NCBI RefSeq assembly: GCF_008831285.2
Contig: NW_022204934.1
Location: forward strand, 1 to 30,243
Direction of reading: 5' to 3'
Origin: Nymphaea colorata
Lineage: Eukaryota > Streptophyta > Magnoliopsida > Nymphaeales > Nymphaeaceae
DNA: 30,243 nucleotides
Position numbers and translations under genes: made by a program. Of this stretch, positions 11,189-20,315 are shown one piece after another. The number at the start of each line of letters is the position of its first letter. Within the stretch, counting starts at the first letter, position 1. Below the pieces are notes generated by a model that was not told the DNA's origin, made no database searches, and saw only the letters and a list, made by a program, of their open reading frames with translations.

Positions 11189-12223
11189 ATGGAAAGCTTT
11201 CTTGAAATCATTCCCCTATAGACATCAGAGCAGAAGAAAGAATCACTGCTACAAAAACGCTTAAAAGCCAAATAAAAAACCTCAGCCAATCCGGTTGTTA
11301 AGATCCAAAGCAAACTCGATGTTCGCAAAGAAAGGAATCGATGCGCAGCTCAAAAGTCGCGAGATAAGAAGAGATAATATCTGTAAAATTTGTAACAATA
11401 AAACATGAGACTAAAAGACATCATCAGTCGATGCTAGGTTTGCTCGGCAGAAAGCGCACTCCATGTTGACACATATAACGACTTGATGTAAAAATAAGAA
11501 GAGTAAATCATCCCAATCACCCAATCCCCACCAACCTTTATCAACTAGTCTGACAGATATATCAGGTAAGACCATTTCAACGAGGACAGTTCATCTCATT
11601 TTAGTAAGTATATCTGGCTTGGATGCCTTGTTGTTCTGTTTTGCATGGCAAACCTACCTCTAAAGGACGGAAATAATCCCGAGAGACAGCTTTACTAAAC
11701 TGATTTGACCAGTTTCCAAACTCCTATCGCCAAAAACTATCTTGACATCAAAGCGAAGATCGTAAATACCACTGAGAGTCCTTTGATGAATAAAAATATC
11801 AATTTTGCACTGATGAGCAAAGAGAACATAAACTATTGTCGAAAATGTTTGGAATGCTTGAAGAATATAACGAATCAAACTCATGGAGAATTGAGTCTTT
11901 TAGGCAATCTAAGCAACGAATCAAATATGACAAACAATACAGCATAGAACAGAATTCTCTTCTGCAAAAGCAAGGCCAAATTTTTCCATAAGATCTACGA
12001 GGCTTTAATGAATCCAAACGAAAAAACCCAAAAAAACAGTAGAGAAATAACCAAGATGCTGGTAAAAGGAAAGGCCTTAAACGAGCTGATGCAGGAGGAT
12101 TGCTTCGTCGGTGAGGAGCTAAACTAGGATCAAGAGTATATTGTAAGTTTCACCTTGGCTATTCTCGAAATAGCGCCTGTGAAGCTCAACAGGATGAATC
12201 GTCTTTCGAGTCACAGTGAATGA
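11189..12223 (+). CDS. Membrane-anchored bZIP transcription factor (ATF6/CREB3-like architecture)
   Basis: Clean 344-aa single-exon frame. Residues 43-83 form a bZIP domain. The basic region NRCAAQKSR fits N-x7-R, then x9-L-x6-L-x6 with Cys in the third heptad position. The zipper glutamates of KKREYLENLEQEN are all TAA codons (11375-11401). About 60 residues later is one hydrophobic segment, YIWLGCLVVLFCMANLPL (about 141-158). The remaining about 185 residues carry many N-x-S/T sequons (NTT, NIT, NLS, NES, NMT, NNT) and several Cys, as expected for a lumenal, glycosylated domain. This order (cytosolic bZIP, transmembrane, lumenal tail) is that of ATF6 and CREB3 family factors, which are released by proteolysis under ER stress. 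The activation region before the bZIP is only about 40 residues, much shorter than in animals. DNA target and protease are unknown. Confidence 0.88.
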
Positions 12224-12306
12224 TTAACAAAACCCCATCTTTCTATATTCACATAAATTTTATCATAAGAATCAATGGATGAATTTCAGTAGGAGTTATA
12301 TATTAA

Positions 12307-12924
12307 TCAACCACTTTAACAACACTTTTTGTTTTTCTTTTCTGGATTCTTGCGTATTTATAACTGAAACTTCTCAGGCTTCTATTTTGGTATCTTGAGG
12401 AGGTCATGCTATACCTGCGCAAACATATCAGAAACGCCCTGGTTTGTTTTTGCACTGGTTTCAAAGTATCTGGCTCCTGCATATTTGTCCATAACTTTTT
12501 CCTTAGTGACTACCTTTTTGAGATCGTTTTTGCATCCAACGAAAAAGAGCTTGCACTATGGTGCTTCATTTTGAAGTTTTTGATAGTAATACTCCAGCTA
12601 TTCGAATGATTTCATGCTATCGACACTATAGGCTAAGATGGCGGCATCACTTCCTTTGAAGTAGAGATTCAGGACTGACCGATATTTCTCTTGGCCTACT
12701 GTGTCATAGTAATTGTATCTTGCCTTGTTTTTGTACACAAAAGTGCAATCGATGATCATTGTCTGAGAGCCATCGTCTCTGTAATTCCCGTATTTGTAGC
12801 GAGTGAGGAGCTTGGTCTTGCCGGCAGAGGTCATGCCGAGCATGATGATCTTGTAGGAGGGGATAAGGGAAGACTCATCGTCAACTAAGCTTGATATTTT
12901 CATGGCTTTAATTATTATAGACAC
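12307..12924 (-). CDS. Rab-family small GTPase
   Basis: Single-exon minus-strand frame of 205 aa from 12924 (or 198 aa if the second ATG at 12903 is used) to TGA at 12307-12309. G1 is GMTSAGKT (30-37), the switch I region reads SQTMIIDCTF, G3 is DTVGQEKYRS, and G5 is ETSAK. The C-terminus ends KKNKKCCESG, with a double cysteine for geranylgeranylation, so it is a membrane-attached Rab. Two oddities stand out. The guanine-specificity motif reads GCKND where NKxD is usual, so Asn is replaced by Cys. G3 has Val for the usual Ala. It may bind nucleotide weakly or be a divergent Rab. It converges with the bZIP gene with an 83-bp spacer. Confidence 0.92.
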
Positions 12925-13262
12925 TTACTAAAATCATTGAGATTTAACGAGGGAATAATATTTATAAGCGAACGAAATTCAGTCAACATGATTGGCACTT
13001 GTAGGGATGAATGGATGATCATTGATTGTATTTTAGGTATAAGGGATATAGAAGAAAATGTTCTTTAGCTTTCTGATGCTTCGCATTAAGTAATTTAATA
13101 AATTTAACACATATACCAAACATAAAGATTAAAGGTTTTAGAATCTTAAGGAAAAGGAAGAATATTTACCCATTGCAAGCATATCAGAAAGTTACAGAAT
13201 TTCAATTAAATTTTATTAGATTTAGTTTAAGCTTTATTCAAATAACATAAGCAATATACTCA
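12925..13262. other. Intergenic spacer between two minus-strand genes
   Basis: About 340 bp, strongly AT-rich. It contains the promoter side of the Rab gene and the 3' end of the His-rich gene. I see no open frame longer than chance, no RNA gene and no repeat. Confidence 0.55.
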
Positions 13263-13526
13263 TCAATGGTGATGGCCCTTCTTGTTGCGCATCAGCATAT
13301 AGCAAATAGTTATCAGGATTGCCAGCAAGGTCAAAAAGGCTATCTTCAGGTGAGAAGGAACAGTCTCCTCATACGCTTTCCACTTCCCGTGAAGCTAAAC
13401 AGGCCTCTACTCCGAATGACCGTGTCCGTGCTCGTCGTGGCCATGCTCAGAGTGACCGTGATCGTCGTGCTTGCTTTTGTGGTTGTCAGTTTTTGAATGC
13501 GCCTAGGAATGCTTGCTTCCACCCAT
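13263..13526 (-). CDS. His-rich single-pass membrane protein (87 aa), likely metal-binding
   Basis: Short clean frame from ATG 13526 to TGA 13263-13265. The N-terminus MGGSKHS fits an N-myristoylation site (Gly2, Ser/Lys following). Residues 15-40 are a His/Asp/Glu cluster with repeated HGH, HDEHGHGH and HSEHGH units, then a single hydrophobic helix (about 61-78, KIAFLTLLAILITICYMLM) and a basic tail ending GHHH. The pattern suggests binding of Zn, Ni or Cu at a membrane surface. I do not recognise a named family. On the opposite strand the region shows open frames with no such pattern, which I regard as shadows. The His-rich stretch resembles the loops of zinc transporters, but there is only one membrane helix. 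Confidence 0.72.
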
Positions 13527-13645
13527 CAATATATCGGTATGAAATGATAATAAACCACTCTAGAATTCTCAAGAGTTGATACAGTTGGTTTGGATAAAAT
13601 ATAAAGAAACAAAGATCTAGTGGCTCTGGCTATAACCAAAGTGGA

Positions 13646-14490
13646 TCATATTAAATATTACTTGCTTTATTACGGTCCAAGCCATTACCATGGCTTTATT
13701 TCTGATTATTTTTTCATATTTCGAAGGAATGATGCATTAGTTGTCGGTGTTGCTCTGCCTTTATTTGGGATATTAGGCATCGGCATTCTGGAAGAATTTG
13801 CTCTTCTGCTACTTTGAGGGGTGAGGCTAATAGTTGCAACTCTATAGGATTTGGTTCTACATATAATTAAAGGTACATGCTGTTGACTCTTGTCAATTTT
13901 CCTGATCTTTTGAGTTGCATAAGTTAATCCATTTGGCGGTTTCTCATATAGATATACTGGTCCTTGGTATATGGGTTAAGCTTTAGCTTGTCATTCACTT
14001 TTTGTGACTATCTTTCATCTATTTTGCACAAAAGCCCATTTTCCTCTCCATTTTTGTGGAACTATTAAAAGATATGTTCCGGATCTTCATTTTTTCCCTA
14101 GACTTAATGAGAGTATGAGTGATTATACCTCTTGAAATGATTTTTCCTTTCAGTGTGATAGTCTTTCCTGTGGTTTGAGGGATTTGTCTTGGTATGATGT
14201 TTTAGAAATTCGTTATCGAACTCTGCAAAATGGTCAAAATGATCTTCATTTTGCTTGATTTTCAATCTCTCTACAAAAGATTCCTGATTATGCAACAGGT
14301 CCTATTTTTGAATACTCTTCAAATGCGTTTCGTGACCATCCTCCTTCATCTTTTTATTCTATCTATTTTTTCTTTGCGTGAGATTTCTAATCAAAGGAAC
14401 AGTTAATTTATTATGCATGGAGGTGTCCTGTGTGAAGATCTCTGTGTCGAGATTGATGGTCTTTATTTTGAAGCTGTGGGGTTTTTGCAT
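13646..14490 (-). CDS. Unknown basic, low-complexity protein (274 aa)
   Basis: Minus-strand frame from ATG 14490 to TGA 13646-13648 with one 20-nt intron (13857-13876). The middle is rich in His, Asn, Lys and Glu (around FDHFAEFDNEFLKHHTK). A KDQYIYMRNRQMDELMQLK stretch is the most globular-looking part. The C-terminal exon is Ser/Arg/Pro-rich with SSRRANSSRM and a Trp-containing end. No signal peptide or membrane helix. It shares a divergent promoter with the SHIPPO gene, 64 bp between start codons, so the two may be co-regulated, perhaps as ciliary genes. That is inference only. Confidence 0.72.
13857..13876 (-). other. 20-nt spliceosomal intron, minus-strand gene
   Basis: On the minus strand it reads GTACCTTTAATTATATGTAG. 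Splicing joins LTRVNSI to TKSYRVATISL and opens a Ser/Arg-rich C-terminus to a proper TGA. Read through, the frame hits a different stop after about 55 residues. Confidence 0.82.
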
Positions 14491-14554
14491 GAGGTATGAA
14501 TAAAATTAAATTTGATTCAAAGTTAATATAATTTTGTTCCACAAAGGAAGAATA

Positions 14555-15658
14555 ATGACGCTGGTCTTTCGCTCACCAAAATTGGTATAAGTTATCAGTA
14601 ACGAAAACCCTGGCCCTGGAGCGTATAAAATAAAGGAAGCTGAACATAAAAGCCACCTTCCCTCGGCCTCATTCATGTCCAAGGTGGAAAGGGCAAGTTT
14701 TTATCATGAGGAAAACGATCTTGGACCTTTTACATACTTCACGGATAAGTCTAGTATGGAAAGCAAAAATTAAGGGTATCTTGCAGTTTTCAGATCGAAA
14801 ATTTAGAGGTTTGGCAAGGATAAGGAAAATGTTAGGTAGATTTCAAAATAGAAGGAATTTGCTAAGGAATTTAACTAGCTGATGAAAAAATAAAAAAAGG
14901 AGCATTCTCCCAAGGGAAAGTTGATAGACCTCAAGCTAAAAAAAGAAAAATAGGAAAAATTGAATGATTCTCAATGTTTGCCTTCCATTCCCAGTCATGA
15001 GCATTCCTACGGATATCGGATCGATTATAATACCAACAAACTGGTCAATAACTATAACCCCAAGGTTATATTCACTCAGAATATAAAATCAAACGAAAAG
15101 GAAGATTTCTATTTCCAACGCTCTCATAACCATTTAGAAAAGGCAAAAAAATGCATGATAAATATGAGTGGAAAAAGAAGTCAAAATTAGCTGGTTCATC
15201 AATTAAGCAACCCAATTTGTATGCCTAAATGCTGACAAATATAACACATTGAAGAAGAGATCAAAAAAGCCAACAATCGCAATCACTTCTATTCCAGCTT
15301 GACAAGATTCAATGAAAATTCGCCCTCCAAAAAAGAGATACTGAAGATGAATAAAATGAAGAGAGATTTCGAGAAGTACATCGGCACTGATAAGATAAGC
15401 TTGGATTAGCTTTAAGGATTAAAACATCAAGTAAAATAACATGATAAATCTCCAAAAAGAATGAAAGGAATGCCCCTTAGTGCTTCCTCACAAAATAATC
15501 AAGATTTTAGTCAAACATCTCATGCACATCCATATCCAAAAGCCTCCAGTACAAAATAAGACCCTATAAAGCTCAATGGAAACAAGAATATCCCGAAGCA
15601 AAACTAAAGAAAAATCTATTTCAGATCAACAAGAAAAGTTATTGATAAACTGAAATGA
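14555..15658 (+). CDS. SHIPPO/STPG-repeat protein (probable microtubule or axonemal protein)
   Basis: ATG 14555. A Pro-Gly motif ENPGPGAYKIKE lies near residue 17, and a second weaker copy, NDLGPFTYF, follows about 35 residues later. This is the SHIPPO/STPG (sperm-tail PG-rich) repeat, seen in ODF3-like and microtubule inner proteins of cilia. The rest is basic and helical. The frame meets TGA at 15233-15235 (226 aa, ending MPKC), but the same frame continues without a stop to TGA 15656-15658, adding about 140 coherent residues (EIEHIEEEIKKA..., Ser/Lys/Pro-rich). A GT-AG intron from 15219 to 15254 (36 nt) would remove the TGA in frame, but it is longer than all other introns here. Stop readthrough or a true end at 15235 are alternatives. 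Confidence 0.7.
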
Positions 15659-15818
15659 TTATCATATTCGATTTCATATATTCCACTTTTTATCTTCATA
15701 GTTTTTACTTTCATTATTATCATTAAGTCGAATGATTTATTAACAAGTCACCACCAAGAACATCTGTAGAATAATCCCATAATCATTATGGAAATAACAT
15801 CGTCATATGCCATCCTGA

Positions 15819-16571
15819 ATGCATGCTTGGTCCGCACTGTAAAATAATCAATATATAGACTACGTATTTATACCAACATTCCTTTGCGTATCTGTCCTCT
15901 TGCTTGTTCTCTACAGCAACGTAAAATAGATGATATCCCCTCTTTGGAACATAATATCCTTACATCAATCATCATATTGATGGTATCTTACCTACTTGTC
16001 GGCTTCTCAAATCCTGGAATAGTAGTCAATAAGATAGACAATCAAATCATCAATTAAAATCAGCTTAATCAAATTATTTGCCAATATGCGGAGTATCAAG
16101 ACCGAGTGGATCAAGACACTGTAAGGATTGCAATTGCTGCATTCTCGGGCATGATCATCATTGTCCTTGGATTGGAAAATGTGTTGGATAGTAAAATAAA
16201 GGAAGATTTTGTTTTTTCCTTTTCATGATGTTGGAACATTGATATTGTTCTTTATAGGGACTATAGCGGCATCATCTAACACTGAATCAAGCCAAAAAAC
16301 TCCTTGATATGTATATACTTCATTCATGTTTCATATGATCAAGCCTAAAGGGCAAGAAGCATCTGACAGGTAGAGTAAGCGGGATGAAGGCTTGTAATGC
16401 GTATAAGCTGGCGTAATTTTCATTTTGCCACATCACTAATCTAAACTCCATCACTAAGAGCCTAAAGGGTCTTTCATACCCTATGACCGACTGATGATGA
16501 TGGTCTATGCAGTCAAATTGATAAAAAGATCGCGAAAAGCTTCATAGATCTCCACTTCTGATGCCTTTTGA
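15819..16571 (+). CDS. DHHC palmitoyltransferase, frame interrupted
   Basis: The core is unmistakable: LPICGVSRPSGSRHCKDCNCC, then GHDHHCPWIGKCVGEENKGRF, where the CVGE glutamates are TAG TAA (16189-16194). This zinc-binding cysteine-rich domain with catalytic DHHC transfers palmitate to cysteines of membrane proteins. Upstream are two hydrophobic segments (YVFIPTFLCVSVLLLVLY; TSIIILMVSYLLVGF) followed by the family-typical NPG motif. Downstream is a third (LILFFIGTIAA). These pieces sit in different frames: -1 changes are needed at about 15890-15965, at about 16050 and around 16215-16240. TGA at 16305-16307 ends this frame, but it continues open to TGA 16569-16571. A fourth membrane helix and the TTxE motif are not evident, so the gene may be decayed or the sequence may have indels. 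ATG 15819 is used as start. Confidence 0.8.
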
Positions 16572-16745
16572 AATTTTAACGTGATTAAAGCTCATTTTTG
16601 AACACTCTTGCAGCAGTCACAGTCAAAATGCTTACCTAAATGAATTAAGACATGGGATTTGGTCTATAACCAAAGAAATAAGGTCGAGGAGTGTTGCAAA
16701 TTTGCAAGTCTTCTATGTTCAGAAACTTTTATTCTTGTGTGATCA

Positions 16746-18720
16746 TCAAGTTAGTCCCTGGCTCTTGTATCGTATCTCAATATCAACAGCATCGGATAAT
16801 TTTTTAACCTTCTAAAGATAGGTCTCCAATCCATCAAAATAATTCTTCTTCTATTTCCTTACATCATTCTTCATAGTTCGCATTAAAGGGAAGCACCCAT
16901 GACCACGTGATTCATGAAATAAAACGTTTTTGTCTATGATCCGCCGATCATCTATAGACTGATCTGATAGATTTGGATTGGAGCCTTTCTTCGAGCTTAT
17001 CTTATATACATATGCAAAGTTTTGTGAAGAGATAAGAAGGAAAAGTGTCTTTAAGCTCTGGATCCTATAAAGAAATATAGGGAAAGATTGTCTTCTCTCT
17101 AAAGACGTTGTAAAGATATCTCTTGTACCATAGATCTTTATACGCAAGGTATTCTGCCAAGTAACAGTCGCCTTCTCGGACCGGAACGATATAAAATGCA
17201 AATTTTTGATACTATCCTGGCGGAAGTTGGATCAAAAAGTCACAGATTTTTGAGAACACTTGAAAATTACTCATCATTTCCCAGGAAAACATATTACAAG
17301 AAGTTGGTATAGAAGTATTAGTTGTAAGGCTCTTGTCGTATGATCTAAAATTGCTCGAAAATCGAGTATTCGTATTGCTAATTTGCTATATTTTATGCTT
17401 TTACTGTAATGATTTCAAAATTGGGAAATTGGAATATTTTTTGAATTTTTCTTCAATGATAAGGTTCTCTAACTCTGCTTCTTATTCCTTCCTTATCTTC
17501 TTATAGGGCGCCCAGCCAATTTTAAACAACTAATTTACATATTCCTTGATTAATTTTGAATGCTTTCGTAGGTCTACAGATTAGAAGCAATTTCAATGAT
17601 CTTCATGATCTTGTAATACAGATTATATGTCGTATCGACATCCAATGGCTCAATCATACTCCATAACTTGTTCATGGTCTCTATCTTGCAACTTCCCAGC
17701 ACATTGTAAATGACTAGTTTTCTCAAATTGTTCACAGAGCAATATTATGGATTGTTGAATGAAACTTTTCTGAAAGTTATGAGATACTTTGTAGACCCTA
17801 ATATCTCTGATTTTTTAAGATCTATATTCACAAACCTCGTTTAATTTCCTTCCGAAATGCGCTTCCAGGACATTTCAACTATGCATGTATCAAGAAGAAC
17901 ATTTAATAAGCCATTTATGCAATGATTCCCGGCGAATTTCTCAAGATATTTACATAGTAAATCAGTTCCTTGAGGATTTCATCATAGACACAGCCATAAT
18001 AAGTGATGGTATTGGATATGAAATAAAGCATAACTGCAAGCAATTCGTAACTCTTTGAGTGAATCGTAAACTGTGGATCAATCCTTTGAGATTGTCAATT
18101 ATCTGCACCATAGTTTCTTCTTTGGTTGGTAATTTATGGAACGAATGTAGTCCAAAAAGCAACAATATGAGTATGCTCCTATTTTCGATTACTTAATTGC
18201 GTTGGGATAGAATATGTGAGAGTTTTTGTATGGTTATCTTTCCTTTTGAGCTAAATGATATCAAAATAATCCTTTGCTTCTTTAATGACTCCTCAAGTTG
18301 CTGACCAGGCTCTACTTCCCATGAAAACTTCTAAGGATTAACGCAATGCTTGATACAAATTCAAAGCAAATTGTGATTACTCGTAGTTCTTAATATACAG
18401 AGTTACGATCCATTTGGCATTTTCAAACAATTTGGGTTTATTCTATTCAAAGGTTTGAGTGTTTCCTCCAGCCACTTCTATGATTTCAATTTCGTATTTT
18501 TATAGAACTCCAAGACGAGCAAAGTGGAATACATGGCCTCGTGATCATCATCCAAAAATTGATCCTTGCTTGAACTGATCAACGCTTCGAACATTTTCAT
18601 ACAGAAATGATAGATATTCTCCGAATCTTCAAGCGTATCAAGGTAACGCCAATACTTCGCATGGTTGTTTGACGTTCCTTTTATTATCTTTTTTGTTTAC
18701 TATGTAAATCCTCTCTGCAT
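16746..18720 (-). CDS. Large helical protein, unknown, frame interrupted
   Basis: Minus-strand gene from ATG 18720 (MQRGFTEETKKIIKG...) to TGA 16746-16748, about 655 residues. The N-terminal part (NIYHFCMKMFEALISS, YSTLLVLEFYKNT) and the middle (YELLAVMLYFISNTI, ELIYYVNILEKF) look like stacked helices. The best conserved-looking part is FAFYIVPVREGDCYLAEYL and LWYKRYLYNVFREK. No named domain is recognised. Frame changes in the -1 sense are needed near 18480, 18325, 18070 and 17560, and one in the +1 sense near 16950. Long clean stretches lie between them, for example about 600 nt at 16950-17560. No membrane segment or signal peptide. It is divergent to the Cdc6/Orc1 gene with a 183-bp shared upstream region. 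Confidence 0.6.
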
Positions 18721-18903
18721 ATGTTCAAATATAAAAAATAATATTACAATATCAGACTCAATTCCTGTGGAAGTTTGCTTGTAACTTTTTGAAAAAAATC
18801 TTCCCTATCTTTTTTATCTTTTTGTAAACCTTCTTTAAATTTTATCTTCCGCTTTCTTAATATGCGCATATGCTCACAATTTGAATTAAAGATTATTAAT
18901 ATA

Positions 18904-20163
18904 ATGACTCAGAAGCCAAAATAATCTCGAAAAAAAATATTAAACACGAGCATCTATACCTAAAGTGGAGAATAGACGAAATAGGCACAGTAAAACTCAT
19001 TTCGGACCATTATCACCCGCAAGGCGGAAGCTATTGATTTGCTGAATGGCACCAAGATGCCCTCGAAATTCAGGTTTCGAGAAAAAGAATGTGAACGCAT
19101 CGCGGCCTTTCTGGAAGCATGCGTGAAAGAAGAGAGGAAAGGGTTTCGGTTCTTGATGCTAACCGGGTCGCCAGGAGCTGGAAAAAGTCTTTGCGCCAAT
19201 ACTTTACTCTTAAAAATGGGGTTAAGGGTGATAAAAATCAATGCAAACATTGTCAAATCCTTAAAAGAAGTGCAGGAGATAATCGGCGGTGTGCTGCTTG
19301 GGCCAAAGGGCAAGACTTCTCAAACTGCAATGCATATCATCCATTAGCTATAAGACGCTAAATACAAATAAAACTGTGTGGTTTATATCGAGGAAATCGA
19401 ACTTCTCTTCAAGATGGACCCGATTCCCATTACCTAAGACTTCATGAAGCTGTTCCAAAGGAAAGGAGTCAATTTGATACTCATCGGTATCTCAAACACC
19501 ATCGATACTCTTCTAAAAACGTCGAACAAGTTTGGATTTAAAATTCATGAAGTGGAAAACATCATCTTTTCGCCATACACTGCTGAGAACATCACAGAGA
19601 TAATGAAGGATAAGCTATAACAGGTCCGTACAACTACTGAATTGAATATCAATTTCTCTGATAAACTGCTTCGGTTTGCTGCTCAAAAATTGGAAGCCCT
19701 GAAGAAAGGAGATTTTAGAGTTTGCCTATAGTTTCTAAAGGCAGTCTGCCAGCTAGTTTTGGACACAGGCGAAGATGAGGCAACCAGTTTCACTGTCTAA
19801 ATCAGCCAAGTTAATAGAATATTGGGAAAAATGAACATTTCAAAAGACGCACTGATCTAGAATCTTCCCTACCAGCAGAAGGTGATGCTGATTGCTATTT
19901 ACACTCATTTCAAGAAGACAGATGCACTCTCGGTTAGTCCTATGGAACTACAGCCTTAAGTAAGATGGATTTGCGACAGTCTTCAGATAACATACACAAA
20001 GCAGCTCATGAACGATGGTCTTTCAGATCTCCAACAGTACAGTCTGATTGAGCTAAAGCAAAGAAACGAAGGACAACGCATCATGCTCAAAATCAATCTT
20101 CAGGATATATAAGGAGTCTTTAGAGAGCATTTTATCTTCAAAAAGTTCTTCACCGATAATTGA
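18904..20163 (+). CDS. Cdc6/Orc1-type AAA+ ATPase (replication origin licensing)
   Basis: Clean single-exon 419-aa frame. The AAA+ core begins with a REKECERIAAFLE segment, matching the lead-in motif of Cdc6/Orc1. Walker A is TGSPGAGKS (about 87-95), Walker B is VVYIEEIELL (about 159-168), sensor 1 is IGISNTID (about 194-201) and the sensor-2 helix is GDFRVCLEFLKAV (about 269). The C-terminal 130 residues fit a winged-helix domain (YQQKVMLIAIYTHFKK...). Cdc6 and Orc1 bind ATP and load the MCM helicase at origins. Walker B has Glu where Asp is usual (IEE for LDE). The protein lacks a BAH domain, which would favour Cdc6 over metazoan-type Orc1, but ciliates can lack it too. ATG 18904 follows an AT-rich spacer. 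Confidence 0.9.
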
Positions 20164-20315
20164 TCATACATGGTTATTATTTATACTTCTAAAACTTGAT
20201 ATTTAAAGTTCCTTCATGATTGCTTTTTAAAATAAAGACTTGTGGCCGTCTCTTTCATAAGTTCACACAAGTTAAACCAAACAGGATTATATATATCATA
20301 TCTTTAATTGATATT

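Noticed and set aside
13266-13817. Plus-strand open frames opposite the His-rich and neighbouring minus-strand genes
   Set aside because: Their sequence has no coherent pattern, whereas the minus strand gives a His-rich membrane protein and an intron-joined gene with proper TGA stops.
15819-16571. Calling the DHHC gene a pseudogene outright
   Set aside because: The catalytic domain is intact and other apparently essential genes here show the same kind of frame breaks, so a common cause other than decay is possible.
16851-17201. Single long minus-strand frame at this position as its own gene
   Set aside because: Only its downstream part belongs to the real protein. Upstream, the neighbouring frame (FAFYIVPVREGDCYLAEYL...) is clearly the coding one.
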